From positions 20,992,922-21,056,921 of the forward strand of contig NC_092678.1 of the NCBI RefSeq assembly GCF_964355755.1: a stretch of 64,000 nucleotides of DNA, written 5' to 3'. Source of the stretch: Antedon mediterranea (Eukaryota; Echinodermata; Crinoidea; Comatulida; Antedonidae). The notes under the pieces were generated by a model. That model was not told where the DNA came from. It saw nothing but the letters and a program-made list of their open reading frames with translations, and ran no database searches. The position numbers were made by a program, and so were the translations under genes. Positions 28,549 through 41,600 of the stretch are shown here, piece by piece (the first letter of the stretch is position 1; each line of letters begins with the position of its first letter).

Positions 28549-31500
28549 AAGAAGCATTTTTGGGTAGAAGCTGGGATCCACTTGATTTAGGATATTTCGA
28601 CCTCGCTGATTACGAATATGGCGGATCCCAAGCGAAATTCGGCCATCTAAGCCCTTAATTTGCATAATTAAAAATGGCGGCCATTTTTTATAATTACCCT
28701 ATATCTCGAGAACCACTAGTCACAGATAATTAATTTTGGTGTCAAAATGTTTTAAATATATGTTTTTATATTCACTTTAATGACACATTTTCTCAAAAAA
28801 TGGATGCAAGTCTTATTTCTGACATTTTGACCTTTGACCTTGATTTATCGTATCTCAGTAACCAATAATCGGAGAGACACGAAATAGGGCTCAAATTGTT
28901 CAGAAACTATACATTCTTATTTATTATAATGAAATGTTTTTACAAAAAATGGCCGATTCTACAACTATTGACCTTTGAACTATTAGTCAAATATAATAAT
29001 ATAATAATAATATAACTTTGAAAATTGTGGTCTTATGAATTTTTTTTTCTTTTTAAATTGTTTAAAACATGTGTGTTTCTATACAGTCTAATGGCACATT
29101 TTGTACAAGAATGGCCGATAGTATGGTTATTGACCTTTAAACTACAGCATAGGCCTACTGTATACTGAATATAATATAATTGCATAACTATGAAATTATT
29201 TATACTCAATAATAATTAGTAAAATTATAAAATTCACTGCCATCAAATATGATGTGTTATGATTTATATAGATTAAAAAAAAATTGAACACGCAAGTTAC
29301 ATTTGTTGAAATTTGAAATTACCTGCCATCAATATGATGGAGTATGATTATAGATTTTTAAAAATGTGAACATGTCAGCTACATTTGGAAATTACCTGCC
29401 ATCAATATGATGGATTATGATTATAGATTTAAAAAAGAATTTGAACACATAAGCTACATTTGAAAATTACCTGCCATCAATATGATGGATTATGATTATA
29501 GATTTAAAAAAGGATTTGAACACGTCAGCTACATTTGGAAATTACCTGCCATCAATATGATGGATTATGATTGTATAGTACCTGCCATCAATATGATGGA
29601 TTATGATTGTATAGGTTTGAAAGAAAAGTGAACACGTAAGCTACATTTGGAATGAACATGTTAAGGGCATCAGTTTTGATCATTCATGCAAAGGTTTCCG
29701 TCATCTTTAGCGTTGTTACAGTAGCATATTAAAGCTGTACATGGTAGTTTTGACTTTTTGCACCTACATCTATATGGTTATGCATCGTGTCTTGCATCAA
29801 CAATAAATCATCTCTAACGAAGCAGTAGGAATAGCTCCATTTTTCAGAAGCACTGGTTGAAGTTTACCATTAGATAGCTCCCAACCAAAATATGTTGGTG
29901 ATGGCAAATGCTGGATTGGCGATACAGCTTTTTTCAATACGAGTGCTTGGAAGTGTGCTCTTTTTATATGCTGGTGCACTGCATCGCTTGTTGGAGATAA
30001 TGCCTCTGGTTTTTTGTTTTTTTTAACATGGCATGCCTAACTTAAAACTGTCGATAAAGGACACCACCAGACAAAGATGAACCAAAACACAGAGACCAAT
30101 TCGTCGAATTATAGAAAGTGGTGAAATACCGCTGCCAAATTGCTGGTCAAACTTGTTGGCATTACAAGATAATAATGCAGATCTGACACGATTTCTATCA
30201 GAGGAGTTGATTCGTCAAGCTCCTGTAGACAAAGAAATTGTCACAGCTGGTGGATTTATGAAAGAATCAGTTGTTAAATCATCAAAATTGTACACGAATA
30301 CGTTGTCTCTGGTCAGACCATGAAGAATAGGACACGAGACTTGTCATGCTGCCAATGTCCGATACGACACAGTTGTAGTTGCTTCTAGGGATACAGACGT
30401 ACGTACTAGTGATTCTAGTGTCTAACTACCAAAGCATGGTATCCAAATGGATGATGATAGGGACATCCAAAAAAAGAAAGTATCTATAAAAGACATTTTT
30501 CAAGCCTTGCCCGAGGGTTCTGCAAAAGCAAGCGATGCAGTACACCAACATATAAAAAGAGCACACTTCCAAGCACTCGTATGGAAAAAAGCTGTATCGC
30601 CAATCCAGCATTTGCCATCACCAACATATTTTGGTTGGGAGCTATCTAATGGTAAACTTCAACCAGTGCTTCTGAAAAATGAAGCTATTCCTACTGCTTC
30701 GTTAGAGATGATTTATTGTGGATGCAAGACACGATACATAACCAATAAATGTAGGTGCAAGAAGTCAAAACTACCATGTACAGCTTTATGCCGCTGTAAC
30801 AACGCTAAAGATGACGGAAACCTTTGCATGAATGATCTTAACTGATGCCCTTAACATGTTCATTCCAAATGTAGCTTACGTACGTGTTCACATTTTCTTT
30901 TAAATCTATACAATCATAATCCATCATATTGATGGCAAGTAATTTTCAAATGTAGCTTACGTGTTCAAATTCTTTTTTAAATCTATAATCATAATCCATC
31001 ATATTGATGGCAGGTACTATACAATCATAATCCATCATATTGATGGCAGGTAATTTCCAAATTTCCAAATGTAGCTGACGTGTTCAAATTCTTTTTTAAA
31101 TCTATAATCATAATCCATCATATTGATGGCAGGTAATTTTCAAATGTAGCTTACGTGTTCAAATTCTTTTTAAAATCTATAATCATAATCCATCATATTG
31201 ATGGCAGGTAATTTCCCAATTTCCAAATGTAGCTGACGTGTTCAAATTCTTTTTTAATTCTATAATCATAATCCATCATATTGATGGCAGGTAATTTCCA
31301 AATGTAGCTGACATGTTCACATTTTAGAAAATCTATAAGCACACTCCATCATATTGATGGCAGGTAATTTCAAATTTCAAATTTCAAAAAATGTAACTTG
31401 CGTATTCAAATTCCTTTTTAAATCTATATAAATAATAACACATCATATTTGATGGCAGTGAATTTTATAATTTTACTAATTGTTATTGTGTATAAATAAT

Positions 31501-32149
31501 TTCATAGTTATGCAATTATATTATATTTAGTATACAGTAGGCCTATGCTGTAGTTAAAAGGTCAATAACCATACTATCGGCCATTCTTGTACAAAATATT
31601 CCATTAGACTGGATAGAAACACGTCACATGTTTTAAACAATTTAAAAAGAAAAAAAAATTCATAAGACCACAATTTTCAAAGTTATATTATTATTATATT
31701 ATTATATTTGACTAATAGTTCAAAGGTCAATAGTTGTAGAATCGACCATTTTTTGTAAAAACATTTCATTATAATAAATATGAATGTATAGTTTCTGAAC
31801 AATTTGAGCCCTATTTCGTGTCTCTCCGATTATTGGTTACTGAGATACGATAAATCAAGGTCAAAGGTCAAAATGTCAGAAATACAACTTGCATCAATTT
31901 TTTGAGAAAAAGTGTCATTAAAGTGAATATAAAAACATATATTTAAAACATTTTGACACCAAAATTAATTATCTGTGACTAGTGGTTCTCGAGATATAGG
32001 GTAATTATAAAAAATGGCCGCCATTTTTAATTATGCAAATTAAGGGCTTAGATGGCCGAATTTCGCTTGGGATCCGCCATATTCGTAATCAGCGAGGTCG
32101 AAATATCCTAAATCAAGTGGATCCCAGCTTCTACCCAAAAATGCTTCTT
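28549..32149. mobile_element. 3.6-kb foldback element
   Basis: The left arm (28549-29990) and right arm (30529-32149) are inverted copies, with very high identity where I compared them. The outer ends are AAGAAGCATTTTTGGG and its complement. The arms carry GGGATCCACTTGATTTAGG, AAAAATGGCGGCCATTTTT and, towards the centre, a minisatellite of about 68 bp containing the near-palindrome CCATCAATATGATGG (29310-29600; 30915-31400). The right arm is longer because it has more minisatellite copies. A 538-bp non-repeated core holds decayed coding sequence. No clean target duplication was found. Confidence 0.88.
30093..30845 (+). pseudogene. decayed mobile-element ORF in the foldback core
   Basis: The frame from 30093 reads IPLPNCWSNLLALQDNNADL, LSEELIRQAP, KEIVTAGGF and stops at about 30321. 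Slightly later another frame gives YDTVVVASRDTDV. The last part (30447-30845) has HLPSPTYFGWEL and a Cys-rich CGC...CRC...LPCTALCRC tail ending in a stop. This order resembles a widespread, poorly characterised invertebrate protein family with RDTDV and C-rich tail motifs; I recognise the pattern but cannot name a function. The tail is duplicated in inverted form in the left arm (29797-29979), where it is shorter. Confidence 0.55.
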
Positions 32150-32392
32150 GATTCGTTTTCTAGGCCGTTTTTTGAGAAATGGAACCTGTCTATATATGGT
32201 ATGTATTGTGTGCATCCCTATTCTGACGAGCAGGCTTCGCCACCTTGCTTCCCAAGTTCCTCTTGTGGTATTTTACCTGTTGAAATATAATATTGATTTG
32301 ATTACTTCATTCAATATATAGCCTAATAAAGTAGAAATGGTATGTTGGATGAAGAAGGCCACATTTCACATTGTAAATACATAATGCAACCG

Positions 32393-32513
32393 TCACTAGG
32401 TAGAACATAACTGACAATTGCAAGTCAGCTAGTGACTGGGAATATATAAAGGTAAATAATACACTTCTACTTTTTAGATGACTTGCAATAGTCAGTTAAG
32501 TTCTACCTAGTGA
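32393..32513. mobile_element. 121-bp MITE (TCACTAGGTAGAAC ends)
   Basis: Inverted repeats of about 35 bp: TCACTAGGTAGAACATAACT on the left, mirrored by AGTTCTACCTAGTGA on the right. Inner GACAATTGCAAGTCA pairs with TGACTTGCAATAGTC. Confidence 0.8.
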
Positions 32514-33072
32514 CAGCTGCTAAAATCTTTACTTTACGTGTTTGTGTACCTTCTTTGCTTATGTTTTATTTGTATTCGAGATCGTTGTTGTTTCAGTAAA
32601 TATTTACCTTTGGAATTATATTTTTCCGTTATTAATTATGTTTTCCACATTTTATTTGCAACTGACATTTAAATTAAACGCTACAAAACACAATATACTA
32701 TCGAATTTCGTCAACATTCGACAAAATTTCTTTTTCCTAATAACATATAAAAAAGTCTCACGTCAACGGTCGATTGAAATCTCTGATTTTCCAATCAGTA
32801 TTCATTCGGACAAAAAATGAGTTTCGGATTACAAAAAACTATCAAATGAAATGTGTTATAAATTATATTGGCTTCTTATAGCTGGAATTATTATCAACTA
32901 CTCAGCGTATACAGTTACCGTGATTTGGTTCGATTTCCGCACATTGTTTGAACAATAAAGTTTTTACTTTTTGCCTGTGAAGGAACTGTGAAAGAGTGAC
33001 TTTCTACTTTTATAGTAGGCCTAGTTGTATAATAAAGGAGTGAGAGACGGTCTTTGTCGTGAGATGTCGTGG

Positions 33073-33297
33073 TGGGCCAGTAAAGGGCTATCCTGGGCCA
33101 GTAAAGGGGTGTCCTGTGCAAGTAAAGAGATATCCTGGGCCAGTAAAGGGGTGTCATGGGCCAGTAAAAGGGTGTCCTGGGCCAGTAAATGGGTTTCCTG
33201 GGCCAGTAAAGGGTATTCTGGGCCAGTAAATGGGTGTCCTGGACCAGTAAATGGGTGTCCTGGACCAGTAAAGGGGTGTCCTGAGCCAGTAAAATAT
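33073..33297. repeat. 20-bp minisatellite (GGGCCAGTAAAGGGGTGTCCT)
   Basis: About eleven copies of a 20-21-bp unit. Its length keeps a frame open on both strands and produces repetitive pseudo-proteins that should not be annotated. Confidence 0.95.
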
Positions 33298-34664
33298 TCA
33301 AAGGTCTATCAAATTTATGTTATGTGATTTACGTTTTCATGCTAATAAATGTGAAAATAATGATAATGACGTCACGATGCCGTTATGATTCTACAGTTTA
33401 CCGATTGTGCCAATGAAAAGTTTGTGATCATGATTATGATAATGGTTTCATCAAAAATAAATGTTGATGACAATCACGAATGATCACACTTATCATGCTC
33501 TCTTACGTTGGTTCTTGCAACTGCTGCTGTACGCCTGTGATTGGTTAAAATATGACAACAAAATTACGCGTATTCATGACGTCACAATGATTTTTCTGTA
33601 TAGGCTGTTCTAATAATAAGCCTTGAATTAATCATATTCCAGACATTGTCCATTATATGTCTTGAATTTGAAAACAAAATAGAAACAAGATGAGGACATT
33701 TTTAATTTAGTAAATCACAAAAAAAGTGGTATTTACCTGGCGGTGTATTTTCTATAAATTTGCATTTGAAACAGACCACCTGTAATTGAATATATCAATT
33801 TAATCTAAATTTTAGCCATCAAAAGAGAACATAGAACTTGTCATTTCTTGAACAAATACTGTATATTTAGAAGCGTTACAGTACTCTGTTACAACCTGTA
33901 TGTAAATAACACACACATGTGTGCTCCGATTCAACTGTTGTTTACGATTTGTGTGTAACAATAACCGCGTTGTTGTTGCTGTACGGTAAGTTTATACTTA
34001 CGAATAATGCCTATAATATATAATTATTATTATTAGACAGTTAATATATGCCTAATATGATACAGGTATTATTGGTGTGGAGCGATCGATTACCATAGAT
34101 TGGATATTGCATACAGAACTGAGACAACTAGTCTCTCTGTAGAAAGCAATATGGTATTTAAAATGGGTACTTTACCTTTTTTTATAATAATAAGCGTGTT
34201 TTGTTGAAAATTTTTGAAATTTATGAAGTATATTGAGTACGGCGGTAGCGTATCCTTGTACTAATCTCATAAGCCAGATTAGCTCTTTAAAAAAAAAACC
34301 GGGTATACAATCATGAATTGGATATGGTGTATTATTAAGATATGAAGCCATTCAGGAAGTGTATATAACATAAAATAGCATTTAATTAAATATATGATTT
34401 TTCTTTAATGACTTTTCAACTTGTAGAAAATCTAGGGTTGCACCACTCCGTCTTTATAATGTTGTCATAGACTTTCGTCTGCTTTCTTATAGATTCTTCA
34501 TTACCGGCATTCTCGAGAGTTCCGCACGCAACTGGTTTTGAATACACCTGTAATGTTACATCAAATCAATACAACCGCTATGAAATGAAGGTAATAATCA
34601 TTTTTAATTGCGTAATGTGGCTTGCGTTGTAATCAAATCAAAACCCTATTTACAAAACAAATGA

Positions 34665-34995
34665 CGTGACCTTTGATTAGTTAACGTCTATTCGTCCGAA
34701 TACACTGTAATAAATGCATCGGTTTCGATTCGCCTCGTAGAAATGATTACGCCCTTTCCAACGGGTAGCGTCGTTACCAGCACGGAAGGATAACGTTAAC
34801 GTGCACGCACACATACGAGCGACCTTTGATTATCTAACGTCTATTCGTCCGAGATACTGCGTCACCTGGGACGAACATCCACTGTAAAATGCATCGGTTT
34901 CGAATTCACCTCGTAGAAATAATGATGTCCTTCCAACGGGTAGTGTTGTTACCACCACGAAAATATAAAGTTAACGTGCGCGCGCACACAAGAGC
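34665..34995. repeat. diverged tandem duplication, about 165 bp
   Basis: Both copies contain ACGTCTATTCGTCCGA, AATGCATCGGTTTCGA, CCTCGTAGAAAT and CCAACGGGTAG. The second copy has diverged by about 10-15 percent by eye. Confidence 0.8.
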
Positions 34996-35384
34996 CGTTT
35001 GTCATTTAAACGCCGGCGAAAAATATGTTCTTGTTTATCTTCAGTTGAGTTAGAAATGCCCATCTACAGTAGGCCTAACTTTTCCGTTGATTTTTATAAT
35101 AGAATAATGATTTGTGGCTGTAATTGTTCGGATTTATTATTCTTATTATCAATGGGAAAGTAAAGAAAGCTCTCTGCCATTTCTTGACAAGATAGCCTGA
35201 ACGGTACACATTGGCCTCCCCTCCTTTATACAAAATGTCTAATAATAATAAATTACGCCTAGAAAATAATCAAGTCATCCTAACTACTATAATAGTAACT
35301 TCATCAATCGAACAAGGTATTAAATCAAAACAAATATATCAATCAATGAAACAAGTCAATCATTGAAACATCATTCAATCAAGT

Positions 35385-35510
35385 AATCTAAAATTCAGTC
35401 TATCATTCAGTCAATCAATCATTCAATCAATCAATGATACAGTCAATCAATCATTAAATCAATTATACAGTCAATCAACCATCATAGCAATCAATCAATC
35501 AAACGATGAC
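35385..35510. repeat. (AATC)n microsatellite, imperfect
   Basis: Interrupted TCAATCAATCATTCAATC units. Confidence 0.9.
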
Positions 35511-35645
35511 GTAACTGTGTGCGTAAAAATCCATTTATCGCCTAACTGATGAATCAAACAAATCTCGTAATAGTTACTGTGAAAATATATGGCTATTGAA
35601 AACTTAATTAATTAATTAAAATGTTGATTATTATATTAAATTTAC

Positions 35646-38600
35646 CGTAAGAAGTCTCGCTGAACGTCATCCTCGTTGTATTGTTTTCTTGTCTGGCATG
35701 GTTACGGTTCAATGAGCGCACATTCTTTTCGGGCTGGCAGACGATAATGTAAACCTTTGGCAGGAACATACAGCCTAAAGTAACTGTAGCACTTAGGCTG
35801 ATTGCTACACACAGTGTTGTACTTTGCACCTATAAAAACAAAAATATAATTCATTTTAAGAATGTGCACTTAGAATAACATTTACAGGATGTTGGTGTCC
35901 TGAAATAACACGTATAACTTTCGATTTAATTTGATTTTTATACATTCGATACGTACAATGTAATCTCCATATAATTTCATTAAGAACTATTATCGATACG
36001 CACTTAAGCATAGATGTAAGTCTTCATGAAACAGCTGAAAATAGTCTAAAGAAGTTAGTTCTTTCTAACATCCACAAAGCAATACATAGAATTCTGTACA
36101 TCCATAGAAAAGAATCATACCATATTTCCAGACATCAAGAAGTATACCTACTTCTACAAATATAGAAAAAACTTCCTATTTTCAAAAAATTACTTATAAT
36201 TTCTTAAGATCTAGTTTAAAGTACCTAGTTCCTGACATCTAGTCAGCCAGAAAGAAATATGTTCCTTAACAACCAAAGAGAAGCATCTGCGAGCCACCCA
36301 AAAAAGAAGTAGCTACTTCCCGAAATAAAGAAAGAAACATCCACTCCTCCCTGACATCCAGAAAGAAGTACCTACTTCCTGACATGCAAGAAGAAGTATC
36401 TACTTCAAGACATCCAGAAAGAAGTATCTACTTCCCGACATCTAGGAAGAAAAGTATCTACTTCCTGACATCTAGGAAGAAGTATCTATTTTATGACATA
36501 CAGAAAGAAGTATGTACTTCCTGACATACAGGCAGAAGTATCTACTTCCCGACATCTAGGAAGAAGTCTCTATTTTATGACATACAGGAACAAGTATCTA
36601 CTTCCTGACATACAGGAAGAAGTATCTACTTCAGACATCCAGAAAGAAGTAAATACTTCCCGACATCTAGGAAGAAAAGTATCTACTTCCCGACATCTAG
36701 GAAGAAAAGTATCTACTTCCCGACATCTAGGAAGAAGTATCTATTTTATGACATACAGGCAGAAGTATCTACTTCAGACATCCAGAAAGAAGTAAATACT
36801 TCCCAAAATATTGAAAGAAACATCCACTTCTAGACATCCAAAAAACAGGAACTACTTCCTCATATCCAGGAATAAGTATCTACTTCCAGACATCTAGTAA
36901 GAAGTACAGTATCTACTTTTAGATACACTAAGAGAAAAGGACCCTCTTTGTGCTAAATGATAAACAAGCAACTTAAAGTTCGTTTTATTCTACTGCAATC
37001 CCTAATATTTATAAAACAGAAATAATCAACAAGCAAAAAGCTGACGTGTTTTTCATTTAATAGTATGGGTAGACTTTCAATGATATGTCTTGCATACAGT
37101 AGGTTTTCTTCATACATAACTACGTATTCAGATGGTAATTGCTTGGAAGATTAGTCAACAAATCAGGACAAAAATACATCTACGAATCTTGTGTTCAGAT
37201 GCCGATTCTTGTCAAAATGTATTTACATCTGTTACACAGTTAGCGGGCACAGTAGGCCTACGTGGAATTGATTGCAAGCGCGCATCCGAGATGAACAATT
37301 TGAAAATTGTGCAAATTTGTCACAGACGGCGACGGATCACTTTTCACTACATTACTTTGTCAATATTTGTTTAATATGTTTGCACATTGAAAATCAAAGA
37401 CCTGTTTCTATGGAAACCTGTTTCTATGGAAATTGTAATTTAAATCTATGAATGATAAGAGTATATTGAGTTATATTAATTAATTCCCACTTTTTCTAAG
37501 CACTGTGGACATTCGTTTGATAATGTATTATATCCGGGAATTTCACTATTCCTAGGCCTTGATTATAATTATTTCTAGCATGGTCAGATCAGACCAAACA
37601 TACTATACGTTTCTAGGCCAGTGTTGCCGGATGAAGAAGCATATTTTTTGAATAAGATACGATATTGTTTTACTAGGCCTAATATATTTAGGCAAGTCAT
37701 TGATACCGATTGCACCTGAAATGTTTACCCCAGCCCCGTGGGCGAGTTTGTGCCAAACAATCCGTACCGACCAAAATCAAGTTACACCGTTAGGAACCAA
37801 AAGATAACATGCGTAGTTGAAACCCACTATTTTCCTTAATGTGCATGGTTGAGAATTATTACATATTTGTTGCCGTTTCTTATCCGAAAGTTTGTTCAAT
37901 CGCCACTGGATCAATGCAAAGTCTTAAAGCCCACGCTGAGATTTAACGAACATTGAACCCCTTTAAATGGTTGGTTTTGTGTACTGTCTCTTTAAGGCAT
38001 AGATGACAAAAATGACACATAAACTAGAATATCGACACTTGATGGTGGAAATATTCCTTAAATCTCTTCTTGAAATACTCGTTATAGATATAATCGTTTT
38101 CAAATCTATTTCAAGTGTGGCTAGTTTTCTATACTGCGTAGGTTTGTCCATTTCGTGCTCTAAATTATTTATATTTTCAAATTAGAATGTAGGCATATTC
38201 GACAATGCTTGTGGAACTAAATGGTTAGATTTATCCGGCTAGTATTTTAACTAGATGTAGGTATAGTAGATTTTTACTGCAAATGGGCATAGTAGAGGTT
38301 TTTTACTTTAAATATAACAGATCTGTGTTTTGATAATTCGTTTTTTGTTTTTATAACCGACCATGTGTTCATGTAACCATTTGAATCACCCGCTCTGTCC
38401 CCGTATGCCGACTTCAGTTGTGTCCAGGCAAACAATATACATTCGGTTTCGATGTTTAGATGTCTGTTTATCGATCGTCGTTTGACCGGAGGTCAAAATC
38501 ACTGATGCGTGTGTATCTACCATCTTCTACTTTCGATATGAACTCGTTACGTAATAGCTTTCCGCGACCAGACATAAAAGTAATAGAGTACGCCGCGTAC

Positions 38601-41600
38601 ATAGCGCTACATTTGAGTCTTGATTCGGAACATTGACAAAGACTGGTTTTTATTCACCATTGAAACATTTTTTTCTAAATAGTAGAAAGATAAACTTTAG
38701 TGTCTTCCGCGTTTTTATCTATTATTTATCTTCTTAGTCACTATTGAATACCTTTTGTAAACAGTAGAAAGAGAGGAAAACTCAACAAAATATTGAAAAC
38801 ATCTTCGGGTCTTTGTCGAGTAAAGTTCTATTTATATTATTGGTATTTATTATATATTAATTTACGTTATGATATAAACAATCGGTGTGCTACAAACACA
38901 TCTAGACACTAACACCATTCGGTTTAGTCATACACTTCCAGATTCTAACTTTTGTTTTAGAATTGCATTCTACAATAAATATTCAATTAACAGAATATGT
39001 AATTGAGCTTTTTAGATTATGTATTTATTATATCTTTTGTAGACCGGTTGGTTTAGAGTTTCTCTTTATGTCTTTAAATGAACATTAACTTTTGATGTTT
39101 CATTTTAACGACGGATTTATTAAGTACTTTCCTATCTAAACACGTTTCATTGTTGAACGAAACTAAACATAAAGAAAGATATATACCAATGAAATGCAAC
39201 TAATCTAGATTCCCGAGTGCTCTTTCTTCACATACTATTTATTTCCGAAGTATCATAGCAATATTTCGTAATACAGCATCTCATTTATATCACATGTGGT
39301 GCAATGTAAGGTTACTAAAGATACATTTGAAAAACGTGATGTTGTATAAAACTTATGTGACAGAAAAATGTAATGGGGTTAGGTTACTACTGGAAATGGA
39401 CATGATGACGTCATATCACAGCGATATTTGGCCATATCACTACCATATTTGGGCACATCACACTTTTTGTTGTCAAATTGGTTTGATAGTGTAGACGGAG
39501 CCTTATCAAATATTCATATGATACTTCGGAATTATGCAGTACCGAGAATCGGCTGTTTGTTGAGTACTGTATGTGTGTATCAACTTGCTTATGGCATGCC
39601 CCCTAAACCAGACTACCCTCCTTAAACACAAAACATTATTTTATTCAAAAGTCATGTAATTTATTTAAATCTGATTCTATAGCCATTATTTCTGTCTGGC
39701 ACACACGAGTATTTAACTTCAATCGTATTCCCGTATATAGAGATATTAATTACGATTATTAGATCGAATTTGACGCAATCCTATACTGCTACTCCGATGA
39801 CATTAAAACGTAAAAAGACAATCTGATTATCAATTTGTGGATTTAGTTTGCCATAGAATAATTTTACGTTCGACTGTGCTGATAAATTGAATCAAATTAA
39901 GAACATAAGATTAGATTCGCTATTCCTGTAAGAGCCACTCTATAGAATATGTGACATTATACAGCATTTTCTATCGTGACGTGATCAAAACATGTACAGT
40001 ATTTCATATAACGCTTAAACACACGTGATCAGGGGTTATTTTTTCTACAAGCGTATCAATATTTGCGTACACAAACAGCACGCTGTCGATTTTACGTAAT
40101 TACATCCTGCCTACCGATCACGTTTTGCGCTTAAAAGATACTTGTAAAGCTTGCTGTAGTGTTTCAAATTACGCGTAAACGCACGTAATCAGGGGTTATT
40201 TTTTTCTTCAAGCGTATCAATTTTTGCGTACACAAACACGTATACGTAACTGACTGACTTACGTAATTACGACGGTCATCCTGCCAATTATGCGTATTCT
40301 GGTGCGTACATACGACTGCGTTTTACGCTTAAAGATTGGGGCTTGTAGGGGCCTAAATGTTGCTAGCTAACATGTTACGCATAGTCTGCGTGTTTGGTTC
40401 ACTGACAAAAAGAAAACAGCTCGAGGAAAATTGATGACTAGCGCGGTAATTGGTCATCCGTCACATAATTGATATTTAGTTCTTAGCTTTTAATGCTCTC
40501 AATAAAACCATGATCTCAACTGATCCACTTCCTAATTGGGCTTAACGAGTTTGTTTAGGCTGAACATAATTAGTTTTGATGTTGACGCGTTGACATCCCG
40601 TCATGCGTTAGGGATGTACACGCGATAGCGCTGTAAGCGTTTCGTTTTTTCGTTTGTGTTATTTGACCATATATTTCTATTTCACTGCTATGTTTTTGTG
40701 GTAATTACAAGAAAATTACTAACTATGCATTGAATATATGTAATTTATTTATTAGCTTGTTAGGCTCCGAGAAGAATACTATTTCTATGAAAATATACCC
40801 TCCCACGACTACAGCGTGTTCCACCAATACAGTACATCAAGTCCATTGATTGTGGGTAATACCCCGAATCGGCCTTCAGGAAAATAACATTGCTTAAGAT
40901 ACTAAACTTGTGCTTTCTTGATATACGTCATTAGTTTACGCCGATTCGCTTAAATAAAGTCAAAACAACTAGTAGATACCTAATGCTAAATTTCCGGTAT
41001 TATATGTTATATCATCAATAGCCATTTCGGAAACGACTCATATCCAATTATAATACAATTATTGTAGAATAGTTTCTTTTTATTGCAATGTCGCCATTCA
41101 ATAACTGGCATCTGTATACGCACATCATCAATAGCGCGTTTTGTAGTATTAAAATGCCTTTGTACGCCGCGCGGTAGAATATTTGACTACGTCCCCCTTC
41201 GCGAAAAGTTTAGTTTGGGGCTTTTTCGACGTACGGTAGGTGTGATCGGCTACTCTTTAAAATACCTCGATGTACCTCCTTTAAATCGTTGATGTCCCTC
41301 CGTTACAACGGCGATGTACCGTCCGTTATAACTTCGATGTACAGTCCGTTATAACTCCGATGTACTGTCCGTTATAACTCCGATGTACCGTCCGTTATAA
41401 CTCCAATGTACCGTCAGTTATAACTCCAATGTACCGTCTGCTATAATTTTGATGTACCTCTGTTATAATTCCGATGTACCGTCCGTTATAACTCCGATGT
41501 ACCGTCCTTTATAACTCCGATGTACCATCGTTATAACTCTGATGTACCTCCGTATACTAACTCCGATGTACTTCCTTATATCGTTGATGTGCCTCCGTTA

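Larger units (their letters stand above)
23631..35645. other. region between convergent FANCI and receptor genes
   Basis: No host gene is recognised across 12 kb apart from the mobile elements listed separately. The last exon of the receptor gene (minus strand) should lie somewhere here, since its third coding exon ends with an open splice donor at 35645. Confidence 0.6.
37000..41000. other. receptor intron, mostly non-repetitive
   Basis: AT-rich intronic sequence between the last two visible receptor exons. I see no exon with coding signal. MITE copy 7 and a duplication near 40 kb are listed separately. Confidence 0.5.

Noticed and set aside
33025-33327. 100-residue repetitive open frame and its antisense partner (32915-33301)
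   Set aside because: Generated by the 20-bp minisatellite; low-complexity WASKG repeats without start or splice context.
33503-33534. Candidate receptor tail exon after a CAG on the minus strand (phase-compatible, nine codons then stop)
   Set aside because: Poor polypyrimidine tract and no resemblance to known group II tails; chance occurrence cannot be excluded.
36493-36795. 100-residue frame
   Set aside because: Read-through of the 29-bp minisatellite; protein is repeated TSRHLG text.
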